DNA of 40,588 nt from the NCBI GenBank assembly GCA_964372035.1, contig CAYJPK010000012.1, positions 1 through 40,588 on the forward strand. Direction: 5' to 3'. The position numbers were made by a program, and so were the translations under genes. Below the pieces are notes generated by a model that worked only from the letters and a program-made list of their open reading frames with translations, ran no database searches and was not told where the DNA came from. The DNA comes from CAYJPK01 sp964372035. Lineage in GTDB: Bacteria > Desulfobacterota > Desulfovibrionia > Desulfovibrionales > Desulfovibrionaceae. Of the stretch, positions 15,385 to 23,782 are shown one piece after another (positions within the stretch are counted from its first letter, which is position 1; every line of letters starts with the position of its first letter).

Positions 15385-16668
15385 TTAGCTAGCTGTAGCT
15401 TGAGCATCAAAACTAGTATTATCAATTTCTTTATTTGATTTTTTATTAATGTGTAATAAGACCATTGCAGCAATTACACCTGCTACTGCAAGGCTAGCAC
15501 AGAAAATAAATAAATAATTATAACCAGCTACACCATAAGTATCAATCCAATAACCAACCATTGTATAGAAGAATGTATCTGGAGTATAGCCAACAAGAGC
15601 GACAACGCCAATGATTGTTCCAGTTAAAGATACTGGAAATCCACATTCAGCAAATTGTGAATAATAAAGAGCTCTCATGCCAGCAGCAAGACATGTAACT
15701 GTAATCATTAAAATTAATGAAACGTAGAAATATTCAGGACTTTGTGGAATTACTAAATATGCGAGCATATGTAATGCAACAATGCCTAAGCAAATTTTTA
15801 AGAGCGAAACTGCTGAGCCCATTCTATCAGCTAATAATCCAAGTAAGGTACACATAAAAATTCTTACACCAAATTGTCTGATTGTACCAAAAACTGCACC
15901 ACCTTCGTTAGACATGCCGTAAACATCTTCCATGTATGGTGAAAAATATGATAATGATGAATACATAGTATAAGCAACAAAAACTAAAAATGCTACTAAC
16001 CAAACTTGTTTAATTTTTAAAACTTTTGGAATAACAGATAAGTCAACTTTTTCAGATGAAGTATTTTCAGAGCGATTATCAAGCATTAAGGCAAGTAAAA
16101 TTGCACAACCAATACCGATTAATGAGTAACTCATAACTAAGATATTAAGTGTTGCATCTTCACTGCCCATTAATGATCCGATGTATAAAACAATAAGACC
16201 AACGGACATACCGCCAAGACCGGCTAAAGCTTCTCTATATCCGTAGATTCTGCCTTGTTCATTTTCTTCACCAAGTACACGAACAATCTTTGTTTCCGCA
16301 GCCCATTGCATCATAATTGATGTGATTGCATATGCAATATAAAGACCTAGCATTACAGTATAAGCAGGTCGTGTAAACATTATTAAGCTTAAAATACCAC
16401 TTGCGATGTATGAAGTTACTATAAGTTTTTTAGGTGAAAACCTATCAGTTAAATATCCACCAGGAAAATATAAGAATAAACCACCAAGACCATACATGGT
16501 CATAAGCATGCCCATCTGACCATTAGTAAGTCCTACAGAATCTTGATAAATACTGTAGAAAGAACGGATTAAATACGGAACTCCACAAGAAGCTGTTGAT
16601 CCTAAGCACAAAATAAAAATAATGAGCATACGGAATCTTTTGTTGTCATTTCTAATTGCTTCAAACAT
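15385..16668 (-). CDS. Major facilitator superfamily transporter
   Basis: The 427-residue integral membrane protein shows about twelve hydrophobic spans in two halves. Between spans 2 and 3 lies the MFS motif A region (G-G-Y-L-T-D-R-F at about 70-77), with a looser copy in the second half (G-L-L-A-D-R-M). The substrate cannot be read from the sequence. It is the last gene of a four-gene minus-strand operon with an aminotransferase, an NhaC antiporter and a D-2-hydroxyacid dehydrogenase, so a 2-oxo or 2-hydroxy carboxylate or the parent amino acid is the best guess. AGGA lies before the ATG, and the gene follows the dehydrogenase by 19 bases. A terminator at 15307-15350 ends the unit. Confidence 0.9.
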   Translation of the reverse strand: MFEAIRNDNKRFRMLIIFILCLGSTASCGVPYLIRSFYSIYQDSVGLTNGQMGMLMTMYGLGGLFLYFPGGYLTDRFSPKKLIVTSYIASGILSLIMFTRPAYTVMLGLYIAYAITSIMMQWAAETKIVRVLGEENEQGRIYGYREALAGLGGMSVGLIVLYIGSLMGSEDATLNILVMSYSLIGIGCAILLALMLDNRSENTSSEKVDLSVIPKVLKIKQVWLVAFLVFVAYTMYSSLSYFSPYMEDVYGMSNEGGAVFGTIRQFGVRIFMCTLLGLLADRMGSAVSLLKICLGIVALHMLAYLVIPQSPEYFYVSLILMITVTCLAAGMRALYYSQFAECGFPVSLTGTIIGVVALVGYTPDTFFYTMVGYWIDTYGVAGYNYLFIFCASLAVAGVIAAMVLLHINKKSNKEIDNTSFDAQATAS

Positions 16669-16687
16669 TTTACATTTCCTTTAAGTT

Positions 16688-17722
16688 TTATTTGTTTACT
16701 TTATTTTTACAATCACCAGTGTTATTGAATGATTGTAGGTTGTCTAATGAAATTTCTATCATTGCCCTCAAAGCTTCTTCAGTATAATAGCCAATATGCG
16801 GTGTGAAAATAACATCATCACGAGCGCATAATTTTTCAATTACACCATCATTAAACTCTTCTGCATTTGATTTTTTACATACAAAACGTTCTTCACCCTC
16901 ATACACATCAAAAGCAAAGGCTGAAACTTTTTTATTTTCAAGAGCATCTAACACATCAGCGGCATTAAAAATCCCACCACGTGCAGCATTTATAAGTATA
17001 ACACCGTCTTTACAGCGATTAATGAAATTTTTATCTATAATATGATGAGTAGAATCAAAGAGAGGCATATGGCAAATAAGTATGTCGCTCGTTGCTAAAA
17101 GTGTATCAAGCCCAGAATGACTTGCACCAAATTGTTCTACATTTTGAATATCTGGTGATGGTATTTCCTTAATATTTTGACCTTCTTTTGACAGTAAAGT
17201 ATCAAGAACTCTTGTTTTACAATTAAAGCCTTGTAAAATTCTAATTGTTTCAAGACCAATATTTCCAGATCCAATCAAGCCAACATTTAAGCTTTTAAGC
17301 TCCTTACCGCAGACTAAGTCTGTATTAAAATCATAATTATCGACTCCACGTTGAACAGGCTTCATATGGCGAAGTAGGTTTAACACTAGCATAATTGTTA
17401 ATTCGCTAATTGCATTTGGCGAATATGACGGAACATTACATGCTAAAAGTCCATGTTTGCTCAGAGCTTCTAAGTTTAAATGATTTATACCAGCAGCCCT
17501 AGATGCAACGAATTTTACGCCATTTTCTTTTAGTTTTTTGCAAATATTTTCATCAACTAAACACAATGTATTAATCAAAATTCCGTCAAAGCCCTTGCAT
17601 TTATCAACAGTTTCTTCCGTTAAAATTTCTTCAATAAATTCAAATTCAAAATAATTATCTTTATTTTTATTTTCAAATATATGTATATTATGAGCTTCAG
17701 AACAATAAACTGCTAGTTTCAT
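16688..17722 (-). CDS. D-2-hydroxyacid dehydrogenase (NAD-dependent, D-lactate dehydrogenase-like)
   Basis: The 344-residue product reduces a 2-oxo acid to the D-2-hydroxy acid, or the reverse. The nucleotide site is G-S-G-N-I-G at 151-156. Catalytic residues are R248 (in N-A-A-R-G-G), E275 and H309 (in T-P-H-I-G-Y-Y-T-E). The S-R-A-A-G-I-N-H-L-N stretch at 74-83 and the Y-Y-T-E tail are typical of the D-lactate / aryl-lactate subgroup rather than of phosphoglycerate dehydrogenase. An insertion of about 25 residues after the Rossmann motif (about 178-203) is unusual. The start codon lies inside the end of the antiporter gene (26-base overlap) with AGGAG upstream, so the two are translationally linked. 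Candidate substrates are phenylpyruvate, imidazole-pyruvate, sulfopyruvate or pyruvate. Confidence 0.92.
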   Translation of the reverse strand: MKLAVYCSEAHNIHIFENKNKDNYFEFEFIEEILTEETVDKCKGFDGILINTLCLVDENICKKLKENGVKFVASRAAGINHLNLEALSKHGLLACNVPSYSPNAISELTIMLVLNLLRHMKPVQRGVDNYDFNTDLVCGKELKSLNVGLIGSGNIGLETIRILQGFNCKTRVLDTLLSKEGQNIKEIPSPDIQNVEQFGASHSGLDTLLATSDILICHMPLFDSTHHIIDKNFINRCKDGVILINAARGGIFNAADVLDALENKKVSAFAFDVYEGEERFVCKKSNAEEFNDGVIEKLCARDDVIFTPHIGYYTEEALRAMIEISLDNLQSFNNTGDCKNKVNK

Positions 17723-19130
17723 CTAAGTCTTTCTCCTGTTTTAGTGTTTTGCTTTCTTCAAAAAATGAAAACATTATTGATATAATAGGGTTAAGCCAAC
17801 ATAACATTGCAAATGGTAAATAATGTATGGTTTCAACGCCTAAGGTTTGTGAAAAAAAGATTGCAGTGACAGACCAAGGAATAATTGGAACTAATAAGGT
17901 AGCACCATCTTCGCAACAGCGAGATAAAATATTGCGAGCTATGTTTGATGAGTCGTAGATCTTTCTAAAAATTCGCCCGCTAACTATTATCGGCATATAG
18001 CTATCACCAGAAGCCATGCAATTAACAGCCGTTGTTCCAATGGTTATGGTGCTTAAGGCTGTTAATCTACCTTTAAAGCATTCAAGCTTTGTTGTTATTA
18101 TTGAAAGATAGTTAAAGCCAGCCAAAATACCGCCAATGCTAATAACTAAAATCGACATAGCAAAAACATTCATCATGCTATCAATTCCACCACGATTCAA
18201 TAGCTTATTAACTATTAGATTCCCAGTTTCAAGTGAGTAGCCAGAGGAAAGAATTGTAAATGCATGACTCCATGAGCTGTCTTGCCAATAAACACCAACA
18301 ATACAAGCTGAAAAAATACCGCAAGCAAATGAAACAAGAGCATTAGATCGCACAATAAAAGTTAGTGTAATCGTGACAAAAATCGGTATAAGAGCAATTA
18401 TGTCTAGGTTAAAGTTAGCATGCAAAATACTTTGTATTTGGCTGATTTTTTCAACAGACACAATATGTTGCATGTTTAAAATTCCATAACTTGTGAAAAA
18501 GGTTAAGCAAATTACGGTAGTTGGAATTGTTGTTTTAAGCATTGACTTAATGTGACTCATAATAGGAACATCACAAGACATTGCAGCAAGATTTGTTGTA
18601 TCTGACATAGGTGACAGCTTATCGCCAAAGCAAGCTCCAGAAATCACCGCTCCTGCAACAGGTGCTAAGTTTACGTCCATAGTTCCTGCTATTTCCATTA
18701 TGATTAAGCCAACAGTTGAAACAGTTCCCCAAGAAGTTCCTGCTATCAATGAAGTTGTCATGCACAAAATAAATGCTCCAGGTAAAATTACACTTGGGTG
18801 AATGACATCAATCCCAAAATATACCATTGCTGGTAGACTGCCGGCAAATATCCAACTAGAAATTAATGCACCAATTAAAATAAAGATAAATAATGAACTT
18901 AAGCTTGATTTAATCGCCTCAACCATAACTTCAAGAATTTCTTCAAATGAATATCCTATAACACGTGTAATTCCACATAGCACAATCAACATAATCAGCA
19001 GTAAGCCGTTTAAATTTACTTCAAAAAAAAGCTGGCCAAGTGAGATGCTTGCTATAAAACCAAGCAATACTGAAATTGATAATATCGGATTTATTGCTTT
19101 GTCATGCTGCATTAATTTTGTATTTTCCAT
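17697..19130 (-). CDS. NhaC family Na+/H+ or carboxylate antiporter
   Basis: The 477-residue membrane protein has about eleven spans. Two family signatures are clear: A-G-T-S-W-G-T-V-S-T-V-G near residues 130-141, and S-G-A-C-F-G-D-K-L-S-P-M-S-D-T-T-N-L near 163-180. The NhaC family covers sodium/proton antiporters and also malate-lactate antiporters (MleN type). Because it is wedged between an aminotransferase and a D-2-hydroxyacid dehydrogenase, an exchanger for an amino acid or its hydroxy acid is as likely as pure sodium export. It follows the aminotransferase gene by 15 bases and overlaps the dehydrogenase by 26. Confidence 0.9.
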   Translation of the reverse strand: MENTKLMQHDKAINPILSISVLLGFIASISLGQLFFEVNLNGLLLIMLIVLCGITRVIGYSFEEILEVMVEAIKSSLSSLFIFILIGALISSWIFAGSLPAMVYFGIDVIHPSVILPGAFILCMTTSLIAGTSWGTVSTVGLIIMEIAGTMDVNLAPVAGAVISGACFGDKLSPMSDTTNLAAMSCDVPIMSHIKSMLKTTIPTTVICLTFFTSYGILNMQHIVSVEKISQIQSILHANFNLDIIALIPIFVTITLTFIVRSNALVSFACGIFSACIVGVYWQDSSWSHAFTILSSGYSLETGNLIVNKLLNRGGIDSMMNVFAMSILVISIGGILAGFNYLSIITTKLECFKGRLTALSTITIGTTAVNCMASGDSYMPIIVSGRIFRKIYDSSNIARNILSRCCEDGATLLVPIIPWSVTAIFFSQTLGVETIHYLPFAMLCWLNPIISIMFSFFEESKTLKQEKDLDETSSLLF

Positions 19131-19145
19131 AGCCTTCTTCTTTTT

Positions 19146-20258
19146 TTAGTTTTGAGATTTTAATTCACTAATAATAGATGATAATTCCTTTAAAAATATG
19201 TCACATTCTTTAGTTGTCCCAATAGTTACACGCAAATAATCCTTAAATCCCCAGCCTTTAGCAGGTCTAATAATTACTCCACGGTGCAATAATTTCTCAT
19301 TAACAGCATCACCATCACAAGGGACTTTGAATAAAATAAAGTTTGCTTGGCTTTTAACAACGTCACAGCCAAGCTTTGACAGCTCATCTTCCAAGCGTAA
19401 TCTGTCAGCAACTAACATATTATTTTTTTCTGTAACTTCTGCATTTGCATCTTCTAAACAAGCAACAGCCATGGCAAGCCCCATTCTGTTAGCGCAAAAA
19501 GGCATTGATACTGTATCAATAATGTTGCAAGTTTCTTTGTTCGCAAGCAAAAAGCCTAGTCTTTGACCTGCGATGCCAAAGTATTTTGAAAAGGTACGGA
19601 TAACAATTAAGTTAGAGCCATTATTGATATATTTTAAAATATCCGGTGTTTTGTCTTTATCAGCGTATTCAACATATGCTTCATCTAAAACAACCACTAA
19701 ATGTTTAGGAACAGCATTCATAAATTCATCGAATTTTTCTTTGCTAAACATTGTACCGGTAGGATTGTTGGGATTACAAAGCCAGATTATTTTAGTTTTT
19801 TGCGTAATCATTTTAAGAATTTCATCTAGATCAATCACGAAATCCTTATCGACGCTGTTAAATTTAACTACGCCACCCATGATTTTAGAGGCTTCTTTGT
19901 AAAGGTGATAGGCTTCTTTTGTGACGATTACTTCATCACCAGGCTCAACAAAAGTTTTAGCAACAGTTTCAATTAAGTTACCTGCGCCGTGCCCAAGGCA
20001 TACGTTATCTTCTGTTAATGAAAATTGCTGACCTAAAATCTTTTTTAAGTAAACAAAGTTTTTTTCTGGATAAATATGAACTCTATCCATTTCTGTGAGC
20101 ATAACTTTTTTACAACCTTCAAATGGTGCATAGTTATTCTCATTACTGCCAAGTTTTACAATTTCTGTTAAACCGTAATCTTGCATAACTTCATCAGTAG
20201 TTTTTCCTGCAACGTATTTGTTTACGTTATTAACTTCTTTTCTGATTAAATCCAACAT
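19146..20258 (-). CDS. HisC-like class I/II aminotransferase
   Basis: The 370-residue PLP enzyme has the HisC layout: S-N-E-N at 38-41, N-P-N-N-P-T-G at 162-168, D-E-A-Y at 192-195, the PLP lysine K225 in T-F-S-K-Y-F-G-I-A-G-Q-R, and a C-terminal substrate Arg. By sequence it would be named histidinol-phosphate aminotransferase. It stands alone without other his genes and heads an operon of transporters and a D-2-hydroxyacid dehydrogenase. HisC relatives often accept aromatic amino acids, so conversion of an amino acid to its 2-oxo acid is the more likely role; a cysteate to sulfopyruvate role is also possible. GGAG lies seven bases before the ATG, and a sigma-54 promoter lies 34-49 bases upstream. 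Confidence 0.9.
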   Translation of the reverse strand: MLDLIRKEVNNVNKYVAGKTTDEVMQDYGLTEIVKLGSNENNYAPFEGCKKVMLTEMDRVHIYPEKNFVYLKKILGQQFSLTEDNVCLGHGAGNLIETVAKTFVEPGDEVIVTKEAYHLYKEASKIMGGVVKFNSVDKDFVIDLDEILKMITQKTKIIWLCNPNNPTGTMFSKEKFDEFMNAVPKHLVVVLDEAYVEYADKDKTPDILKYINNGSNLIVIRTFSKYFGIAGQRLGFLLANKETCNIIDTVSMPFCANRMGLAMAVACLEDANAEVTEKNNMLVADRLRLEDELSKLGCDVVKSQANFILFKVPCDGDAVNEKLLHRGVIIRPAKGWGFKDYLRVTIGTTKECDIFLKELSSIISELKSQN

Positions 20259-20291
20259 ACTACTACTCCATAAATTTAATCATTGCTACTA

Positions 20292-20307
20292 AGCAAAAGC
20301 TGTTCCA
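20292..20307 (-). promoter_or_regulatory. Sigma-54 (-24/-12) promoter for the aminotransferase operon
   Basis: On the minus strand the 16-mer TGGAACAGCTTTTGCT matches the sigma-54 consensus TGGCAC-N5-TTGCW with one change; GG and GC are spaced exactly as required. The predicted start is at 20281, giving a 23-base leader with GGAG before the hisC-like ATG at 20258. I found no convincing sigma-70 promoter in the same 440 bases. Confidence 0.72.
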
Positions 20308-20425
20308 AGTTAGATTTAATTTTTTAAGTAAAATGATAATTCGTTAGAGATGTAACATGCTGAAATAAAATACTTTATTTTTTTAGATTTTTAATAAAGA
20401 TACTGGTTCTTATTAATTTGCAATA

Positions 20426-20490
20426 TTTTACTGGATTTTCTAATCTTTATACGTAATTTATATACATACTTGTAGTTTTACTGTATTTTC
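20426..20490 (-). promoter_or_regulatory. Tandem 15-bp repeat, putative enhancer-binding protein sites
   Basis: TTTTACTGGATTTTC (20426-20440) recurs at 20476-20490 with one change, exactly 50 bases apart. Relative to the predicted sigma-54 start at 20281 they lie at about -145 to -159 and -195 to -209, the range where sigma-54 activators bind. A shorter TACTGG copy is at 20401-20406. The activator gene is not in this window. Confidence 0.5.
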
Positions 20491-20699
20491 AGTTATATCA
20501 TGATTTATTTGCTGGTATTATATGATAAATTAGATTTTATTTTGTGTTTTTTGATTTTACGTTTTAGATAAGTTACTAAATTGTAATAAGTTACAGCAGG
20601 TAAGAATGAAGTATAAGCTAGCAAAAATGAACCTTGCCTCTTTATATTAAGGGATTTATGGGCAATACACTAAAAATACTTACAAATTTGTGGATAATA

Positions 20700-20740
20700 A
20701 AAAACACTATCAGCTTAATTGTAAGTTGATAGTGTTTTTA
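20700..20740 (-). terminator. Intrinsic terminator of the slyD-nadK-gatB unit
   Basis: A stem of about 18 bp (20700-20717 with 20722-20739, one G-T pair) and a 4-base loop is followed on the minus strand by a T-rich tail. It lies 28 bases downstream of the gatB stop. Confidence 0.88.
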
Positions 20741-20767
20741 TGGAAAAATTTTGAGTATTAAAATAAA

Positions 20768-22186
20768 TTATGATAATTTTTTTGCTAAAATTTCATTTAA
20801 TAGGCTAGGATTAGCCTTGCCTTTCATTTGTCGCATTACTTGCCCAACGAAAAAGCCCATTAATTTAGTTTTTCCACCTTTAAAGGCTTCAACTTCAGCA
20901 GGGTTACTAGCTAATACCTCGTCAACTGCCTGCTCTAAAGCACCTACATCAGATACTTGCACTAAACCCTTCTCTTTTACTAAGGCTTCTGGCATGAGCT
21001 CAGATGCAAATAATTCGGAGAAAATATCATTTGCAATTTTAGCACTAATTAAGCCACTATCAACTATTTTAACAAGTTCTGCTAAAGCTTCAGGGCTAAT
21101 CATATTTGGTGAAGATGAAATTTCTCTATTGTTTAACTCACGTTGAAGTGCGCCAAAAATATAATTTAAAATTTTGCGCGGTTCATTATAAATTGCACAT
21201 GCTTTCTCAAACAATTCAGATAAGTATTTGTCAGAGCATAAATTTTTTGCATCTTCTTCATTTAAAGCATAGCTTTGCATAAAGCGAGCTGTTTTAGCTT
21301 TTGGCAATTCTGGTTGAGTTTGCTCCCACTGTGCAATTTGCTCATCAGTAATATATAACGGTAATAAATCTGGGTCAGGGAAGTAACGATAATCATGAGC
21401 TTCTTCCTTGCTACGCATTGAAAGCGTAATATTTTTATTACTATCATATAGTCTAGTTTCTTGAACAATTTTTATGCCGTCTTCGATAGCATCTTTTTGG
21501 CGTTGAACTTCATACTCAATTGCCTTTTGGATATGGCGAAAAGAGTTAATATTCTTAAGTTCAGTTCTTGTACCAAATTCTTCTTGACCAAAAGGACGAA
21601 TTGATACGTTAACATCGCACTTAAAGCTGCCTTCTTCCATATTACCATCGCAAATACCAAGGCTAGTTATGATAGAATATAATTCTTTAAGGTAGGCAAC
21701 TGCTTCTTCTGGACCACGCATATCAGGCTCACTAACTATTTCAATTAGTGGTGTTCCAGCACGATTAACATCAACGAAGCTGTTAATATCTCCGTGAATA
21801 TTTTTACCGGCATCATTTTCAAGGTGAATTCTAGTTAATTTAATGATTTTTTCTTTTCCATCAACATTAATAGTAATCTCACCACCATCACAAATTGGAG
21901 CTTCAAATTGTGAAATTTGGTAGCCAGAAGGCAAATCAGGGTAGAAGTAATTTTTACGAGCAAAGACAGATTCTTTGCAAATTGTACTGCCAACAGCTAG
22001 CCCAGCTCGCACTGCATACTCAACTGCTTTTGCATTTGTAACAGGTAAAGCACCAGGCATGCCAGCACAAACTTCGCAGGCATGAGTATTTGCTTGTGCA
22101 CCGTAGCTAGCAGAGCAGGAACAAAAAAGTTTTGTATTTGTCGCTAAGCGAGCGTGAACTTCTAAACCAATAACTGTTTCAAACAT
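20768..22186 (-). CDS. gatB: Aspartyl/glutamyl-tRNA(Asn/Gln) amidotransferase subunit B
   Basis: GatB is the kinase and tRNA-binding subunit of the GatCAB complex, which amidates misacylated Glu-tRNA(Gln) and Asp-tRNA(Asn). The 472 residues begin with the family hallmark E-T-V-I-G-L-E-V-H-A-R and contain P-D-L-P-S-G-Y-Q-I-S-Q near residue 77 and an internal D-V-N-R-A-G-T-P-L-I-E-I. The C-terminal YqeY-like domain spans about 325-472. I place the start at ATG 22186 rather than the TTG at 22192, because AAAGAG ends six bases before this ATG. gatA and gatC are not adjacent. It is third in a unit with slyD and nadK. Confidence 0.95.
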   Translation of the reverse strand: MFETVIGLEVHARLATNTKLFCSCSASYGAQANTHACEVCAGMPGALPVTNAKAVEYAVRAGLAVGSTICKESVFARKNYFYPDLPSGYQISQFEAPICDGGEITINVDGKEKIIKLTRIHLENDAGKNIHGDINSFVDVNRAGTPLIEIVSEPDMRGPEEAVAYLKELYSIITSLGICDGNMEEGSFKCDVNVSIRPFGQEEFGTRTELKNINSFRHIQKAIEYEVQRQKDAIEDGIKIVQETRLYDSNKNITLSMRSKEEAHDYRYFPDPDLLPLYITDEQIAQWEQTQPELPKAKTARFMQSYALNEEDAKNLCSDKYLSELFEKACAIYNEPRKILNYIFGALQRELNNREISSSPNMISPEALAELVKIVDSGLISAKIANDIFSELFASELMPEALVKEKGLVQVSDVGALEQAVDEVLASNPAEVEAFKGGKTKLMGFFVGQVMRQMKGKANPSLLNEILAKKLS

Positions 22187-22233
22187 ATTCAACTCTTTAT
22201 ATATATTTTAAAGTGTGCACTTCAATAATGCAT

Positions 22234-23100
22234 TTAAGCTTTTATGAACCCTCTACTTTGTAATGATTCTAAGTAGTTAGTAGGGTTTTTGCATAAGGTT
22301 TTTAAGCCTTGCTTTACAGCTTTGACTGTTATTATATCTTCATATTCAAGTGCAAAGCCATCTTGACCGTCAATTGTCAAATAAATTCCTGGTCCAAAGC
22401 TCTTTTTTGCTGGAATTACTTTAATAGTATTTGAGCTACCAAGAAGCATTGGAGGTAATGAGCACATAAAAGGCGCAATTGCAGTTAAGGTAATTGCTTC
22501 CAAATTATGATGTACGAGTGGACCACCAACAGCAAGGTTGTAAGCAGAGCTACCAAGTGGAGTTGAAACAATTAAGCCATCAGACCGAATTAAGCCAATA
22601 TTAGTTTCATTTTCCTCTTCTAAAATAGATAGGTTAAGGTCAATTACACGTGATAAATTACCACGACCAATAACGGCATCATTAACAGCATAACCTGTAA
22701 ATGTATTCACCTTATCTCGCGTTACTTGCCATTTAAGCGCCATACGCTTTATAATTGAAAACTTATTCTCAATTAAGCTTGTTAAATCTTCTTCCCAATT
22801 ATCGGCTGATAATTCAGTTAAAAATCCAACCTTACCAAAATTTATTCCAAGGACAGGGATATCGGTGCCCACAAGTTTGCGGGCAATACCGATAAAAGTC
22901 CCATCTCCGCCAAGCACAATAACTGCATCAGCTGCAGCCTTTGTGAAATACAAAGCTTGATTAAAATCGCTTCTATTAGTAGTGAAAAGATGACTACTAA
23001 TATCTTTATCTGCACACCAATTTGAAATCTTATTTGCTAATTCAACGGCAGCACTATTTTCAGCTTTTGCTACAATTAAAATAGAGCTAAATTTTTTCAT
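22234..23100 (-). CDS. nadK: NAD kinase
   Basis: NadK phosphorylates NAD to NADP, the only source of NADP(H) in most bacteria. The 288-residue product shows the GGDGT motif at 64-68 with the catalytic Asp, an N-D-A-V-I-G-R-G stretch at 140-147 in place of the more common Asn-Glu, and T-P-L-G-S-S-A-Y at 180-187. The gene starts three bases after the slyD stop with no strong ribosome site, so translation may be coupled. gatB follows after 47 bases. Confidence 0.95.
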   Translation of the reverse strand: MKKFSSILIVAKAENSAAVELANKISNWCADKDISSHLFTTNRSDFNQALYFTKAAADAVIVLGGDGTFIGIARKLVGTDIPVLGINFGKVGFLTELSADNWEEDLTSLIENKFSIIKRMALKWQVTRDKVNTFTGYAVNDAVIGRGNLSRVIDLNLSILEEENETNIGLIRSDGLIVSTPLGSSAYNLAVGGPLVHHNLEAITLTAIAPFMCSLPPMLLGSSNTIKVIPAKKSFGPGIYLTIDGQDGFALEYEDIITVKAVKQGLKTLCKNPTNYLESLQSRGFIKA

Positions 23101-23103
23101 AAA

Positions 23104-23529
23104 TTATTTAATGTCAATTATTTCAATGTCAAAGTTTAATTTTTCACCAGCTAAGCTGTGGTTTGCATCTAACATGATTGTTGTATCAGTTACGTCAATA
23201 ATAGTAACTTCGATATCACCATCTTCAGTATTTAATTCAAGAACTAAGCCAACTTCAGGCTGAATTTCTTCTGGTACTTCGTCAAGTGATACTTCAAAAA
23301 TAAGGTCATTGCTATATTCACCATAGGCATCTTCTGGTTCAATGCTAATAGCAAATTTGTCGCCTTTTTCATGGTTAAGTAAACCATTTTCAAAGCCAGG
23401 AATAAGTTCTTCATTACCTAATGTAAACTCAACTGGTTCGCCTCTATCATAAGAAGAATCAAAAATGGTACCATCTTCTAATGTTCCTTTGTAGTGTAAG
23501 ACAACAGTGCTATTTTCTTTGATGCTCAT
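23104..23529 (-). CDS. slyD: SlyD-like FKBP-type peptidyl-prolyl isomerase
   Basis: The 141-residue cytosolic protein has an FKBP domain interrupted by an IF (insert-in-flap) chaperone domain, as in SlyD. Residues 7-40 contain V-V-L-H-Y-K-G-T-L-E-D-G and F-D-S-S, and the insert is about 68-120. It folds proline-containing chains and acts as a chaperone. The C-terminal His/Cys-rich metal tail of E. coli SlyD is absent, so a nickel-storage role is less likely. AGGAG lies six bases before the ATG, and a near-perfect promoter precedes it. Confidence 0.94.
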   Translation of the reverse strand: MSIKENSTVVLHYKGTLEDGTIFDSSYDRGEPVEFTLGNEELIPGFENGLLNHEKGDKFAISIEPEDAYGEYSNDLIFEVSLDEVPEEIQPEVGLVLELNTEDGDIEVTIIDVTDTTIMLDANHSLAGEKLNFDIEIIDIK

Positions 23530-23565
23530 GATTAACTCCTAGGTTATCAGTATTTTTAATGTTTG

Positions 23566-23594
23566 ATTATGCCCATATATTTATTTTTTGTCAA
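23566..23594 (-). promoter_or_regulatory. Sigma-70 promoter for slyD-nadK-gatB
   Basis: On the minus strand, TTGACA (23594-23589), a 17-base spacer and CATAAT (23571-23566) match the consensus in 11 of 12 positions. It lies 37 bases before the slyD start codon. Confidence 0.88.
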
Positions 23595-23651
23595 ATATTT
23601 AGCATAAGCCTATTAATGTTTTCAAAAGTTTAAAAGCCTTTTTTAAAACCA

Positions 23652-23700
23652 TAAAAATGCAATAAAAGTAATCTTCGACTCCTTATTTCTTGCATTTTTA
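23652..23700 (-). terminator. Probable terminator of the TPR / hybrid kinase unit
   Basis: TAAAAATGCAA (23652-23662) pairs perfectly with 23690-23700 over 11 bp. The loop is long (27 nt) but can form further pairs, and T-rich stretches occur in the outer arms. It lies 83 bases after the kinase stop. The long loop lowers confidence. Confidence 0.5.
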
Positions 23701-23782
23701 TTTGCTTGTTTTAACTAATAATATCTTTCATTACAATATGTTAAATTGTTTTTCATCATCGACTAATTAAAGACTTTTATTT

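Larger units (their letters stand above)
20259..20699. other. Gene-less regulatory stretch upstream of the sigma-54 operon
   Basis: About 440 very AT-rich bases lie between the aminotransferase start and the gatB terminator. Besides the sigma-54 promoter and the 15-bp repeats, they hold a 9-bp direct repeat ATAAGTTAC (20568-20576 and 20586-20594, 18 bases apart). I see no RNA gene and no reading frame with convincing support; a 14-codon frame at about 20609 is too short to claim. Confidence 0.6.

Noticed and set aside
20609..20653. 14-codon plus-strand leader peptide
   Set aside because: Too short, with a weak ribosome site; it would read toward the gatB terminator with no gene behind it on that strand.
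20751..21146. Plus-strand 131-codon frame opposite gatB
   Set aside because: It runs antisense to a clear GatB domain, with no ribosome site or recognisable domain.
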